A stretch of 64,000 nucleotides of DNA, from NCBI GenBank assembly GCA_015179045.1, contig WHUZ01000004.1, positions 1,984,001 through 2,048,000 on the forward strand. The letters run 5' to 3'. Under the pieces are notes generated by a model that was not told where the DNA came from, ran no database searches, and was given only the letters and a program-made list of their open reading frames with translations. This document shows positions 23,880-35,708 of the stretch, piece after piece. The position numbers were made by a program, and so were the translations under genes. Origin of the DNA: Kalaharituber pfeilii. Its lineage: Eukaryota; Ascomycota; Pezizomycetes; Pezizales; Pezizaceae. Each line of letters begins with the position of its first letter. Position 1 is the stretch's first letter.

Positions 23880-24555
23880 TCTAATGAAGAAAAGTAGGGT
23901 GCTGAAAGCGTAGTATCAAAAGGTCACGGCCGTAACCATGAACGTCACAATCGGCTGTAGAGGTTGTGGAGGCTGTAGATGAGTATATAAATATAGTCAT
24001 ATCTGAAGTTGGGCAACAATTCACAATATTTCTATTTCAGTACCCGACGGCCTATGGCCCACCAGTAGACCAATGGAAGCAAGTTACGCACCAATGACGA
24101 GTGATATCTAAATAGTCCGCATGGAGTTTGGGAGATCAATTTCCCAACACTCTATGGCTTGGTTGCCCAAAAGTCTAGAACTTCCAACCCAATAGCAATA
24201 GAAAGTTGGGCAAAAATTGGGTGTCATGCCAGAACCCGAACCTTGTTCTCGAGTATCATACTCACCTTCGTCAACCTGTTACTGACGTCAATTCTCGCTT
24301 GGCGTCACGTGTAATTGATTCTTTTGTATTGCCGACCGAAATGCCGCGGAGCCTCTAAGCGTAACGTCGACAACCTTGCCAGTTATTCTCCTTTGTCATA
24401 CCGTGCAACCAGCCTTGGCCCACATCAGCAACTGGACAATTTTCAACTCCTTGACTTCCGGGATATCCGATCTTATTTGTCATTAGGCGTACAAGTCGGC
24501 CTTGATACCCCTAATCCGTCGTTTTTCCCTGCATCAAAACCTAATAACATACATC
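23880..24555. promoter_or_regulatory. divergent promoter region, catalase / PKR1
   Basis: 676 nt separate the catalase ATG (leftward) from the PKR1 ATG (rightward). A TCACGTG box lies at 24305-24311, 245 nt before PKR1. No coding sequence is supported. Confidence 0.45.
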
Positions 24556-24870
24556 ATGCCGTCTTTTTTTGAAGAGCTGTGGGCATCTATCTTCATTCCA
24601 GGCACTACACCCGCCTTGTTAATTGCTACGAACGTCTCCTTCTTCCTTCTGCAAGTCACCCTGATAATTCTTCTTTTCGCTGCCTACTCCATCCATTTTG
24701 TCATCATGAATATCATCTGCGGAGGACTTTGGGCTGGAATCAACTGGTTTGCGAAAGAAGTCGAGGAATTCAAGCAATTGGAAGAGGCAAAAAAACTCAG
24801 GAGCGGGAATGACAAAGGCGGATCATCGACGGGTGCTGTGGATACATTAGAGGATAAGAAGGGCATCTAG
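24556..24870 (+). CDS. PKR1: V-ATPase assembly factor Pkr1
   Basis: Intronless gene of 104 aa. It begins MPSFFEELWASIFIPGTTPALL, followed by two hydrophobic segments (ATNVSFFLLQVTLIILLFAAY and HFVIMNIICGGLWAGINWF) and a charged tail (AKEVEEFKQLEEAKKLRSGN). Arrangement and size match Pkr1, an ER membrane protein that works with Vma12/21/22 in assembling the V0 sector of the vacuolar H+-ATPase. The in-frame region upstream of 24556 lacks conservation, and the family's usual N-terminus is aligned here, which fixes the start. Confidence 0.9.
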   Translation: MPSFFEELWASIFIPGTTPALLIATNVSFFLLQVTLIILLFAAYSIHFVIMNIICGGLWAGINWFAKEVEEFKQLEEAKKLRSGNDKGGSSTGAVDTLEDKKGI

Positions 24871-25643
24871 CTGCGGGTTATGTGATGCTGGTAGTTGGTA
24901 GGGATGGGTATAGTGTCTCAGAGTTATTGCCTATGAGCATGATTTATGACGGTATCCTTCTAGACTATCGTCAGTAAGGAGAAGGCGTTTTTCCAAACTT
25001 CTGCTATGCTGACTGTTGAGAAGCGAACTGCGGTGATTGCAGCAGTGGGCACCTGCGATTGAACTGGCTGATCGACTTGAAGCATTAAGTAGAGCATTTT
25101 AGCATGAGAAACAAATGGGCAGAGTTATTTTAGAGTATGGTTATTAAGTAACCTCTGAGCCTCCTGAGGCTTAAGAGCGACGTGATTAAAATGCCAAGAG
25201 TGCTCTGATATAACAACACATTCTTGTAAATAAGTATCACTCGCAAGAATAGTGCATACTCAGCAGGTACACCCTTTTTTGAGCTCATAGAGTCCCTACG
25301 GCCTCGTCCCCAGTCTCATACTCAGTTCCAAATTTTTAGAATATGGTCACTGCTCAGTGTCAGAGCAGCAAGCAATTTGACAAACAACTGTGTTCGTGCC
25401 AAGACTTTCATTGCACAAGGGCTTGCCCTACTTCCCGCCCTACTTCCCGCCCACACAAAGCCCGTAACACTAACGGTTTGAACATCACGAAAAGTGTCAT
25501 AACAAGAGAATCTACGCCAATTTGACGACCCGCCGGTTTACGATACACCCTGATAACCCAATCTCGTCATCATCATCATATACGTAAGCTTCTCATAGGA
25601 TTTCCCGAACTAAGGACAGGATTGCTAACGGCCCGTTTGCAGA
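24871..25643. promoter_or_regulatory. PKR1 3' flank and RPL20 promoter
   Basis: Contains AGGGCTTGCCCTA at 25418-25430, followed by CCCGCCCTACTT-type direct repeats to 25443, about 214 nt upstream of the RPL20 ATG. It is the reverse complement of the palindrome upstream of RPL31. No gene is supported in the spacer. Confidence 0.5.
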
Positions 25644-26529
25644 ATGGGTATGTCCATAAGAATCCAACTCTGCAGCAATGGCCGTACTATCTAGGTCGGC
25701 TATGGTTGGTAGTGGTGGAAACGATTTGGAGTTGTTAAACATGCAAATGACGCCGATTTTGATATTGAATCATAATACTTCTCCGATTCGAGTCCAGCTA
25801 CAATCCTCACTAGACCTTATGACTAGATAGCATCCGCAGCCCTTATGGGCCTGAATATAACTTACTAATATAAGTTTGTGCTTGCAGGTCGCCTTCATGA
25901 ATACCAGGTTATCGGCCGCCGCCTTCCATCGGAGGCGGATTCCACTCCAAAGCTCTACCGAATGCGCATCTTTGCTCCCAATGAAGTCGTCGCCAAATCC
26001 AGGTTCTGGTATTTCCTCAAGAAATTGAGGAAGGTCAAGAAGAGTGCGGGTGAAATCGTGTCCCTCAACGAGGTGCGTGGTTTCTAGCTGGGGTAAAAAG
26101 TGAAAGAATGCAGGACTAAGGATATACGTTTGTGACAGATCTTTGAGAAGAGGCCATTGCAGATCAAGAACTTCGGCATTTGGATCCGATACGACTCCCG
26201 CTCTGGCACGCACAACATGTATAAGGAATACAGGGAACTCTCCCGAACAGCTGCTGTTGACGCGCTATACCAAGATATGGCTGCTAGACATCGTGCCCGA
26301 TTCCGCTCTATTCACGTACGAACATATCCCTGCACCCCTCGTTAAGACTCAACTAACGTGCTATATGCAGATCCTTAAAGTCGATGTTATCGAGAAGACT
26401 GCCGACGTTAAGCGCCCATACATCAAGCAGCTTCTTACCAAGAAACTCAAATTCCCTCTTCCACACCGCCTGCCAACCAAAATCGGAAACAAGGTCTTCT
26501 CCGCGAAGAGACCCAGCACCTTCTATTAA
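25644..26529 (+). CDS. RPL20: 60S ribosomal protein L20 (eL20, L18a)
   Basis: Four exons: 25644-25647 (ATG plus one base), 25888-26072, 26139-26315 and 26371-26529; 174 aa. The protein reads [15 protein letters not shown], then [20 protein letters not shown] and [20 protein letters not shown]. Next come [20 protein letters not shown] and [19 protein letters not shown], and it ends in [10 protein letters not shown]...[11 protein letters not shown], all hallmark eL20 segments. It is a component of the large ribosomal subunit. The four-base first coding exon followed by a 240-nt intron is common in fungal ribosomal protein genes. Confidence 0.96.
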
Positions 26530-27453
26530 ATATCACCTTTTCTTTGATCTTTATTGTATTCTCGCATTTTTCTTTTTGTTTTCTTTTCGTCATGGGTTGT
26601 TTTTTTTTTAAATGAACGGTTATCAAAATCGACAAGAGGATGTTTGGACTTTGGCTGGGTTGGGATGGCGAGTTCTTTTCGGCTCTGGGAATCTTGCATC
26701 AAAATAAACAGGGTTCTCTAATTAAGCTCTCGATATACTGAGCGGATTTTCTCATGAAGTGTGAATTAATTACGGCGCAAACGGTCTGGTTCCAAAACAT
26801 TACAAAAAGGTTGCTTCTGCTGCGTGTTCTTGTATGTTGAAATGTAATTGCACTTGGTACACACCAGTGCACAATTTTCATCGTAAGTTTCATCGCGGGA
26901 TAATCAGGTTACGAGTAGATGACAACTTACTACAGCAGTGACCTAGCAGCACTACTTGGGTCCTATGTAACTGCCAGTTGCAATTACGTTACAAAGGTAT
27001 TAGGCGGTCTTGTTACCAGTTGTAATGTAGCTTCATGATTGCAATCGCAGTGTAAGCTGCATTGAAAGGCCAGTTTCCGGTAAATAAAGAGTCTGGGCAC
27101 GAGAATAGTAACGTACAATCTATGATATGTCAATTCTTGCAGACTTCTAGAACCTCAGTGCTTGTACCTGAAAAATTAGCTTCCAAAAATAAGAGTCTCT
27201 AAACCAAAGGTGGAAGACAATAATGTTGTCTAGACTAACTGTTCATCCCTGCACTTCCCCTTAGCGTGGTTGCCCAGAAGCCCAACCCAAAACTCGAGAT
27301 CTGGTCTTTACGAACGGAGCTGCTAAACAGAGAACGAACCAGTGGCCTCTTTAATCTGCGAACAATCATTCCACAACCAACATTTTATTCTCTTGCGAAC
27401 TACTTTTGCACCAGCCAGTTCCTGTCATTCCTTCACTTTCGTAGGTACCAAAT
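26530..27453. other. intergenic between RPL20 and SEC61B
   Basis: No gene is supported. TCTGGGCACGAGAA at 27091-27104 matches the outer terminus of the foldback element at 5311-5490 and may be a solo remnant. A T-rich stretch follows the RPL20 stop codon. Confidence 0.5.
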
Positions 27454-28442
27454 AATGGTAAGTAGCACCTTTTATTCTCCCAATTGCGCAAATCTCTGTG
27501 GAACTGGGTGCGATGGCGGTAGAATGATTGTTTTTTGGACCCTTATCACAAGCTTTGCAAACCATGCCAGATTTCTTTACGCTGGGATATCTGTGATGCC
27601 TCCATTTTGATGGTGCGCAGATGAGTTTATCTGCTCTTACGAGTCTGGGATATGTGTTCCTCTTGCGACCGAAGCATCAGATGATGATTGACGATGGTAT
27701 CGAATTGACACAATTGAGGCATTAAGAATTTAGGAGAGGGAGAGCAGGAATTCAGAAGTTCTATGTTCCTTTGAGGGGTTCAGGCTTCTGAATCTCGATG
27801 CCCTCCATGCTCTAGAACTGCTCATCTTAAAAATGCCCATCGGTTCAGCCACATTGCCCATAGCAAGGCTGGAACTTTCTGTGTGTATTATGCTAATTTG
27901 AATTTGTTTCTAGTCTTCTTCTCCAAGAGCTGCCTCTCCAAACCCATCCAGCAGTGGCCCGGGGACGCCCTCTTCGGCGAGCGCTAGCCGACCGTTTACT
28001 CCCACTCCACCAGGAGGACCAAAGACTGCCATCCGGAGACGAAATGCCGCTGACAGAGCTGCACAAGTCGCGAATGCCAGACCTGCGAGTACTAGAGCTG
28101 CGGGGGCTGGTGGAAGTAGTAGTACTATGTTAAGTGCGCATATCTTTTGTCAATACATGAATATGGGCTTTCAGTTGTTTGGGGCTGCGATATGGAAAGA
28201 AACATCAGAATATTGCGAGACGCTAACGGCATATTATTGCATTCATAGAGTTGTACACGGATGAGAGCCCTGGGTTGAAAGTTGACCCTGTTGTCGTGCT
28301 TGTTCTTAGTCTGGGCTTCATCTTTAGCGTCGTCGCTCTTCATAGTGAGCTGCTCCTCGAACTCTTTATACCGACTCTAGAGCTAACTGATTATCTTTCA
28401 CAAGTCATCGCCAAAATCTCTCGCAAATTCTCCAGCGCTTGA
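27454..28442 (+). CDS. SEC61B: Sec61 translocon beta subunit (Sbh1-like)
   Basis: Four exons: 27454-27456 (only ATG), 27914-28133, 28249-28344 and 28405-28442; 118 aa. The cytosolic N-terminus is Ser/Pro/Ala-rich (SSPRAASPNPSSSGPGTPSS) and followed by the conserved GGPKTAIRRRNAADRAAQVANARP. LYTDESPGLKVDPVVVLVLS then leads into a single C-terminal transmembrane helix. This tail-anchored layout and the YTDESPGLKVDP motif are diagnostic of Sec61 beta, which helps the ER protein-conducting channel engage ribosomes and partner proteins. The 457-nt first intron directly after the start codon may hold regulatory elements. Confidence 0.95.
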
Positions 28443-29920
28443 ATGACGCTGGCTGCATCGGAGAACATCGGCAAAATAGGAATGAGAAGCAGGGGGCGCA
28501 AACGGTCGAGGGGAGCGTGAGGATATAGGCAGGCGGGGGCTCATTTATCAGTATCTAGATATAGAACTCTACTCGATGTCAATGAGTAGGAGATAAGAAA
28601 GCGCATCTACTCGGTTTGCGTGATGATGCGGTTCCTGGACAATAGGCAAAAGCATGGTTGGCTTTGCACGGAGTTAGGGCAAATGTACTTTTCTTGGGTT
28701 ACGTTGCGCGCTGGGGCTGCCTCAGAGGACTCTTTTATTGCAGATGAAGTGCTGGGGCGCAGCGATGGGGGTGTCTCATGGTGTTTCTTCTTTTCTTTTG
28801 CTTGCGCATTCTGCATAGTTATCCTACAGTATTGCTTTTTCTCTCTGAGCATGTCAGACTATATTCACGTTTCTAGTCGAAAAGACGCCCACAATTCCCC
28901 ATCTGGGCACGCCTCCACCACGTCCTCCGTGTTCACGCTGTAGCTTGATCCTTGGCATCATGTGCGCCCCCCGGCCGTGCCTTATTCGTCTGCGCACTCG
29001 CCCTACAGCCGTCGCATATCATATAGTGCACATAGGTGCACCTGTGCATGAGTGCGATGCTCTGCGTCGTCCCTGGACCTCCCGTCATCCCTCCGTCTGC
29101 TGTGGGTCCCCTGATTTTTCTTACGCCACACTAAGAGCGGCCAGGCAATACCGGGTGTGCTGGAGTTGACCCCATGAATTCAGGCAAATTGGCATGCGGA
29201 GCGAAGAGATTTCATCACCGAGTCATAACCGTCTCCAAGCCGCTAGACGCACAACCTCCAGCACACTATCTACACTTACAGTACATTCCCTGCGACCACG
29301 ACGCACACAAGGGGAATAATGCTGCCGAGTGACCGGGGGTTATGAGTGGAGGACAACGTGGGGTATTTAGCCGCATTGTCTACGGGCCTGGGAATGCACG
29401 GCGAGAGTGGGGAAGGGTCACGCTGGCGGGCTTCAGAGATGCGGTGGGCGATGAGCATCTCCAGCCAGGTGCGCGTACTAAGCTGAAAGAGCAATTCGCA
29501 GCGCAATGGCATCATGGCTCTGGCCCGGCCCTGGCGGCGATGCGCGGTGGCAACCGCACCTCATGGCCCACCCAGCACTGTGGCCCGCGACTCCGAAGCT
29601 TATAAGACTGTGCGGCCCTCCTCGTTGTGCTGCCCATTCTTCACCCTCCGCCTGCAATTGCTTCCCGAAGCCTCGGATACCCCGTCCCTTGATAGCATGT
29701 AAGTCGGCCCCTTCCAAACTCCCGCCCACCCCTTTGTCCCTGCTCCCCTCTCCTGACATGTTGCGACCTCCCACCAAATGCTGTTCAACGTTTTTGAACT
29801 CTATAATCTTAAAGGTCCCGTCTGCCTGGATCACGTGTGTTGACGCTCTTTCGTACAAATAGCTTTAAATCCTACTTCTCCAAGCCCTTCACCAAGTTCT
29901 TCTCCACCTCAAGCAGCAAA
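28443..29920. other. intergenic, XR promoter side
   Basis: 1.5 kb with no supported gene; open frames at 28620-28943 and 29342-29605 lack family motifs. A TCACGTG box lies at 29831-29837, 84 nt before the xylose-reductase ATG. A presequence-like frame at 29837-29920 is discussed in findings. Confidence 0.45.
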
Positions 29921-31133
29921 ATGGTTTCCACTCCCACCATTACCCTCAAGCCCACCGGCCAGCAGATGCCCATTGTCGGGTTCGGCCTCTGGAAGGTCAA
30001 CAATGATACCTGCGCCGATACCGTATACAATGCCATCAAAACTGGCTACAGGCTCCTTGACGGTGCCTGCGGTATGTCATACTCCGTTCTTGAGGAGCGT
30101 GTAAAAAAAACTGATGTAGAGGGTATAGATTATGGTAATGAGAAGGAAGCTGGTGAAGGTTTGAAGAGGGCTATTGATGACGGATTGGTTAAGCGCGAGG
30201 AAGTTTTCGTCTCCTCCAAGCTGTGGAATACCTTTCACGCTAAGAAGCACGTCAAGCCTGCTGTTAAGAAGCAATTGGCTGACTGGGGTCTTCAATACTT
30301 TGATCTTTTCCTCATTCACTTCCGTACGCCACCTCTGTCTCTTATTATATTTGGCGTGAATTGTTTCTAACAAGTGTTTTTTCCTTCTAGCTATTGCTCT
30401 TGAATATGTTGACCCTTCTGTGCGCTACCCTCCTGGATGGGCATATGATGGCGAGAATGATATCCGATATGCCAGGGTCCCTCTCCAACAGACCTGGGAA
30501 GCCTTGGAGGAGCTTGTCGATGAGGGTTTGGCTAAGAACATTGGTATCTCGAATTACCAGGGCAGTCTCGTCCTAGACTTGCTTCGATATGCTCGCATCA
30601 GGCCTGCTGTTCTCCAGATCGGTGAGTTTTTCTTTCTCGAGATTTCTTTCAGCTAGATAGTAAACTGATTCTGAACAGAGCACCATCCTTACCTTGTGCA
30701 AAAGGACCTCGTTGACCTTGCGAAGGCTGAGGACATAGCCGTCACTGCTTACTCTTCCTTTGGACCCCAATCCTTTATTGAACTTAAATGGCAGAAGGCT
30801 TATGATACCCCCACACTCTTCAAACACAATACTATCACCTCTATTGCGGAGAAGCACAACAAGACTCCCGCTCAGGTTCTCCTAAGATGGACCACCCAGC
30901 GCGGTCTTGCAGTTATCCCCAAGAGCAACTCCCAGCACAGGCTGCATGAGAACTTGAATGTGACCAGTTTCGACCTTACTGAGGAAGAGATCAAGGCCAT
31001 CTCCGGGCTTGATCGCGGCCTCCGATTCAACAATCCTGTTGATGTACGTGTGCAGCTTTGTGATCTGATTATCCTGGATAACGGCTAACTCTTGATGTTA
31101 CAGTATCTAGGAAAGCTCAGCATCTTCGCTTGA
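29921..31133 (+). CDS. XYL1: aldo-keto reductase, NAD(P)H-dependent D-xylose reductase type
   Basis: Five exons: 29921-30071, 30129-30323, 30391-30621, 30679-31043 and 31104-31133; 323 aa. The catalytic tetrad is present: D47, Y52 (CDYGNE), K81 (SSKLWN) and H114 (LIHFP). The cofactor-binding [14 protein letters not shown] near the C-terminus matches the NADP(H)-binding motif of yeast and fungal xylose reductases, as do the start [19 protein letters not shown] and the end YLGKLSIFA. It reduces xylose to xylitol, the first step of fungal pentose catabolism, and probably other aldoses such as arabinose. The ATG at 29921 gives the standard family length. Confidence 0.93.
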
Positions 31134-33227
31134 ATTTCCTTTTTTAACTTTGGTTTTCCTGGTGTTCTGTTTGAATAGGCATGATAAACGAATTTTTTTT
31201 TTTCGTTTTGTTTTGTCCTGTAGCTTACACTTGATCATTTGGTTTCGGATATTGGAAATTCCCTTTTGGTTAAGAAGGTAAATAGGTTGGATTTGTACTG
31301 ATATGGATGGCAAACAGCCTAGATTGGAAATATATATAACGCATTTCACATTGGGAACGCAATCAAGCTTTCCGACTTGTCTGCTTCACTAGTAGACTAC
31401 AAAAGTATATTAGGAGTAAGAAGTGGAGGCATGTAGTCCAGTTCTAGTTGCCATTGTAGTAGGTGAAGTTTGTCGTCCAACTTTGACCGGGCAACGTAGC
31501 AAAGAGAATAAAATGCTAGAAATTTCGTGAAGATCAGATTAGATTCCAATTCCCGAAGCTCTTGAAATTCATGATAAATGAAAACTAGTTTCCCCGGCTT
31601 CAGCTCCCAATTGACCGTCGCTAAAATCTCAGAAATTATTCACTGGAACCGATGCATTATTTGAGTACTCGTACAGTCCATCCAATGGACGGATATTTCT
31701 ACGATGCTGGACAACCCTCTTCACCGATGCTCGATGTGAGAATTGAACTAGGGCCCTTAATTTTGTACCTCTCCATGGTGCATCCATCACTAGGGGCAAC
31801 AGCAACCAAGTTCCAAACAACTCTACCTCCTGTTGAACCCACCTCCCTCCCCCCACTGTCTCTCAATTGCACCCCCTTCCAACTGCCCTTCTGACTGCCC
31901 CTCAGACCTACTTACCACCCCACCACTCCATCTACCAATTACCCCGTCTCACTACCCCATCCGCCCTATCACTCTGTCCCACTATCCTGTTATCCCCGTC
32001 ATGCCGTTCCACCACTCCATCCTACCATCTCGTCCCACCATCCCGTCAGCCCCCTCATCCCGTTTTACCACCTCGTCGCACTATGCCGTCTCACTCCGCA
32101 TTTTCCACTGCCCCTTCTACCCTCTCACCGCCTGTACCTATCTACACCATTTTCATACGACCCAACCTTGCCTCTTCTTCCAACCGTGCCTGCATTGTGC
32201 CTGCATTTCAAGGGGGCTTCAGCAATATTCTTCAAACGGCTGAAGGGGATTGGTGTTGCCAAAGCCATATCCGTGAATCGCCGCACTCTAGATAAGCCCC
32301 CAAAAGTTAACCCACTCTGGTATTCCTTCTTTCCAAGCCCAATAATAATTTTGTCTAACGTTAGGCCTGTGATTTGTAAATGGTGATTGTCCATCGGCGT
32401 AATTTCAGACCTGGGGTATGTGAATAGAGCACAAATATTGGATAGAAGTATATTGGCAGCACCGGAGTATATGTAAGGTTCAGGCTGTCTGTGAAACGGA
32501 AACCTCTATTCGTCACACGTCGTTTGAAACCTCTCATCAGCCTTTCCGTTTCTCTTTCACTACTTCCGTTTCTCCTAGACTACTTCTGATCACATCGCTA
32601 GGGTAACTCCAGCTCCTAGTCCTTGTAGCCCACAGTCACATAGAACTACTTCCGCAGCTAAGGCATGCAGTTAGGGCCTGTTGAAGATTCACTATTCTAC
32701 CAAGAGATTAAATTGCTTTGAAAGTCCGTGCGCCCGCAAGACAAGAGAGTTGATAATCCGAAATCAACGGTTTCAATACAGTTCATGCCAATACCTCATG
32801 GTGCCTTGCTTCCTGAGTCTATAGCAATATTTGTATAGGAATATAAACATCGCCCTACACGGTATTTCACTCGAAGTGGGCTAGAAAAAGTTGTTCGGTT
32901 TCCAAGGTTGGGGACTCCTCGCAGTTGCGAAATACCGATATTGACAATGACTATATGATAGGTATATCATTATAGAGTGTAATCTTGTTCTCTTTTCAAT
33001 TCTCCGGAAGACTGCAAGAGTATTAGCCTAGGTCAGCGGATTATCGAGATCTTAGTTTATTGATCAAACATCTTCGTTAACATGGAATTGGAGAAGCTAA
33101 GTAACATGGATATAGTGGGGTCTTTTGCATTGACCAATTAAAGCGCAGTGATAATTCCATTAATCTACTCAAGTAGAGTACATTTGTAAAATGCAATAGC
33201 AGTGACAATAAGATATTATATCATAAC
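31134..33227. other. intergenic, convergent flanks, with degenerate repeat
   Basis: About 2.1 kb between the convergent XR and MFS genes. The C-rich repeat at about 31880-32110 is listed separately. Remaining sequence is AT-rich with frequent stops and no recognised gene. Confidence 0.5.
31880..32110 (+). repeat. degenerate C-rich tandem repeat
   Basis: Successive imperfect units resembling CCCACYATCCCGTC, about 10-16 nt each and many times repeated with substitutions. Short frames through it (for example 31867-32295) are compositional artefacts. Confidence 0.6.
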
Positions 33228-35708
33228 TTATCTCTGCTTTCGCAGTTTACCTCCTGTATAAAATAAGACAGGGACTGATGTTATGAATGATAGAAGACCT
33301 ACGCGACTATATCAGCAGAAGTGACTAGCTTCATTGCATAACTTCAGGGCTATACCAAGTGACCAAGCCATAGTTCCCCAGCCCGCGGCATCCTTCAGAA
33401 ATCCGGCTAGATAGTAAGACATCAATTACTGAAAATGGATAATAGGAGATCCAGATTGAGTATCTTACACCATAGAGGTCCCACCAATGTGCCCCCGGAG
33501 AAAGCGACGTTAAACAAGCCGTACTATGCACGTAAAAATCGTTAACCAATATCTTAATAATAACTCGCCAATGACTTACCCCTTGTGCAAAAGCTCCATT
33601 TTTTCCAAATCTCCCAGGCTTCGTATTCTCCATTTCCACGAGTACGTACGTAATCTCAGCCATCGTAGGAGTCATTTGGAGTGTTAAAGAGAATCCGAGA
33701 AAGGCTAAAAATACACAAAAAATCACAATGTCTTTTATAGAGTCTTCAGTTGACAGACGAAGTAGAACCAAAAATGGACAGGCAAGTATGAACCCTGCAG
33801 CAGCAATCCATTTTGGACCATATTTGTCACTCATAGAACCTGGATTTTGTCAGTACCTAGAAAATTATAGCCACCTTTTCAGTCATAGACATACCCACGA
33901 ACGGAGATGACATTGTGGGAATTACAATGGCTAAGAAGATGAGCCCTGTTGTAACACTATTTTAGCTAAGGATGCTATGCATGGGACCTTATGATACATA
34001 CCTGCTCCGGTAGAGCCAAAATGGAAGGTCTCCCGTGTATATAATGGAAGGGTGGTGTCTAAGGATGTAGTTAAAGTAGCCTGTACCAGCGTAGCTATAA
34101 GAGCAACAAGCAAACGTGGATACTTGAGCAACTGCAAAACTGGAGGAAGGCGTTGAATATAACCACCTAACATGCTTGGACGGAGTGCCGATGCGGACGG
34201 AGTCAATACCGCAAAGGTATTTGGCCGATCAGGACCTATTCAATCTGAGTAATGTAATTCTGATTCGATATTTTCCTGAATAAGCCCTACCAATTTCCTC
34301 GTCAACACCACCAGGATTCGAGACAATTTCATGAATAGCAGGCGATTGATGGACATTGTCTCCATTTACTGCGTTGTCAAGATAATGCCCAGCAACCTTT
34401 TTCTCAATCATCACAAGCCTAAGAACGATGTCGAGTGCCAACTGTGCAATACTAGGTTAGCGATGTATGACTTTATAGCTCTGCAGGAATATTGTCAACA
34501 TACCATTCCAAAACCCATCGCAAAAACTAAATTGATTAGCAACTGCCTCATCGCTAGAATGAAACAAAACTCACCAGAGTAATAGCCGCCTCTACAACAA
34601 TATTAGTGCTTGCGTAATCGTATGGGCTATCTCAATTTGTAAGCTGGGACTCACCTGTCATATACAATTCCTAAATAGCTTATGTTAGCTGCCACTTGCA
34701 TGTCATTCAACTCCTTCAAATATCAAGAGGAAGGCTCACCGCCAAGTAAGGGTGCTAACAAAATACCTAGGCTCATTGCAAGGCTATAACGGAAGTTAAT
34801 CCACAATCAATGTATATGCCTCTTGAACTGACATACCTGACAATGCCCATGCTCTGCCCAACCTTATCATTTCCTACTGTATCCACAAGGAGAGCGAGCC
34901 CTATGAGCAGTAAGCATCTCTGCTCAGGCAGAATTGAAGCGCATAGGTAGCCAACCAACACTCCACACTACTGCAGCTGCTATTCCTTGTAGCAACCTTC
35001 CGATAACAAGAACTGCTATATTGCGACCCAAACATAGCATAACCGTTGCTCCAGTCAATGCCAAAAGCCCCCAGAGCAATGGTAGACGACGGGTTCGTGT
35101 ATTATCTATAAAAACTAGTACTCTTCCTATCATCAAATATGCTCGACATTCCAAAGGACCATACCTGCGATCCATCCAGCAATTGCTGTAGTTGTAATAC
35201 AGAGACATGTCAGAATCAACCCCAATCTCATCACTAGATGTTGGGGACTAACGAGAGGCAGCCAGTAATCCCGCTCCATAAACAGCAAGCAAGACAGCCA
35301 TCCATTTTTGTACTTGGTCATGGGGTATATTGGCTCGTTCCTCTAGCGCAAAAGGGAATACAGGGACAATCTATCCAGTTTGTTAAGCCACTGAAATCAT
35401 GTTAATCCCCACATAGTGAACATACCAGTCCTACATATTTCGTTAGCGGGGCGTATAAACATGTAGGTCGCTTATGACTTACCATAGAGAAATATGTCCT
35501 GAAGGAATTCCGACTTGGCGACACCATGTCGGATATCAAGTCAGTAAGTAGCTGTCCCACAAAAGAGGCATCATTAAAGCGCCAAGACGGGGGAGTATCA
35601 TCAAAGGCGGAGGCGCGTTACAGAGAATATCGCAATCGCTATTGCAGCTTGAATGAATGTGGTGCTCGACCTGAAGGCTAGAAAACGCGGTTTCCTCTTT
35701 TGGGACAT
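33228..35708 (-). CDS. MFS (DHA1-like) drug/proton antiporter-type transporter
   Basis: A minus-strand gene of about 15 short exons, beginning ATG at 35708 (MSQKRKPRFLAFRSSTTFIQ) and ending TAA at 33228-33230. Ordered elements are FSDIFLYGLIVPVFPFALEE (joined over exons 35622-35708, 35483-35498, 35426-35430 and the next), MAVLLAVYGAGLLAASPIAG, NTRTRRLPLLWGLLALTGAT and GRLLQGIAAAVVWSVGLALL. These are followed by RGGYYSVFAMGFGM, a long loop, PLYTRETFHFGSTGAGLIFL and SDKYGPKWIAAAGF, then GAFAQGYGLFNVAFSGGTLV and SGFLKDAAGWGTMAWSLG. The two halves form a 12-helix MFS fold with the motif A-like loop D-N-T-R-T-R-R. Closest remembered relatives are fungal DHA1/VMAT-like carriers of unknown substrate. 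The final exon is 33228-33298 (LLSFITSVPVLFYTGGKLRK). Confidence 0.88.

Noticed and set aside
31833..32295. 136- and 142-codon Pro/Ser/Thr-rich frames
   Set aside because: They run through the degenerate C-rich repeat and overlap each other in different frames.
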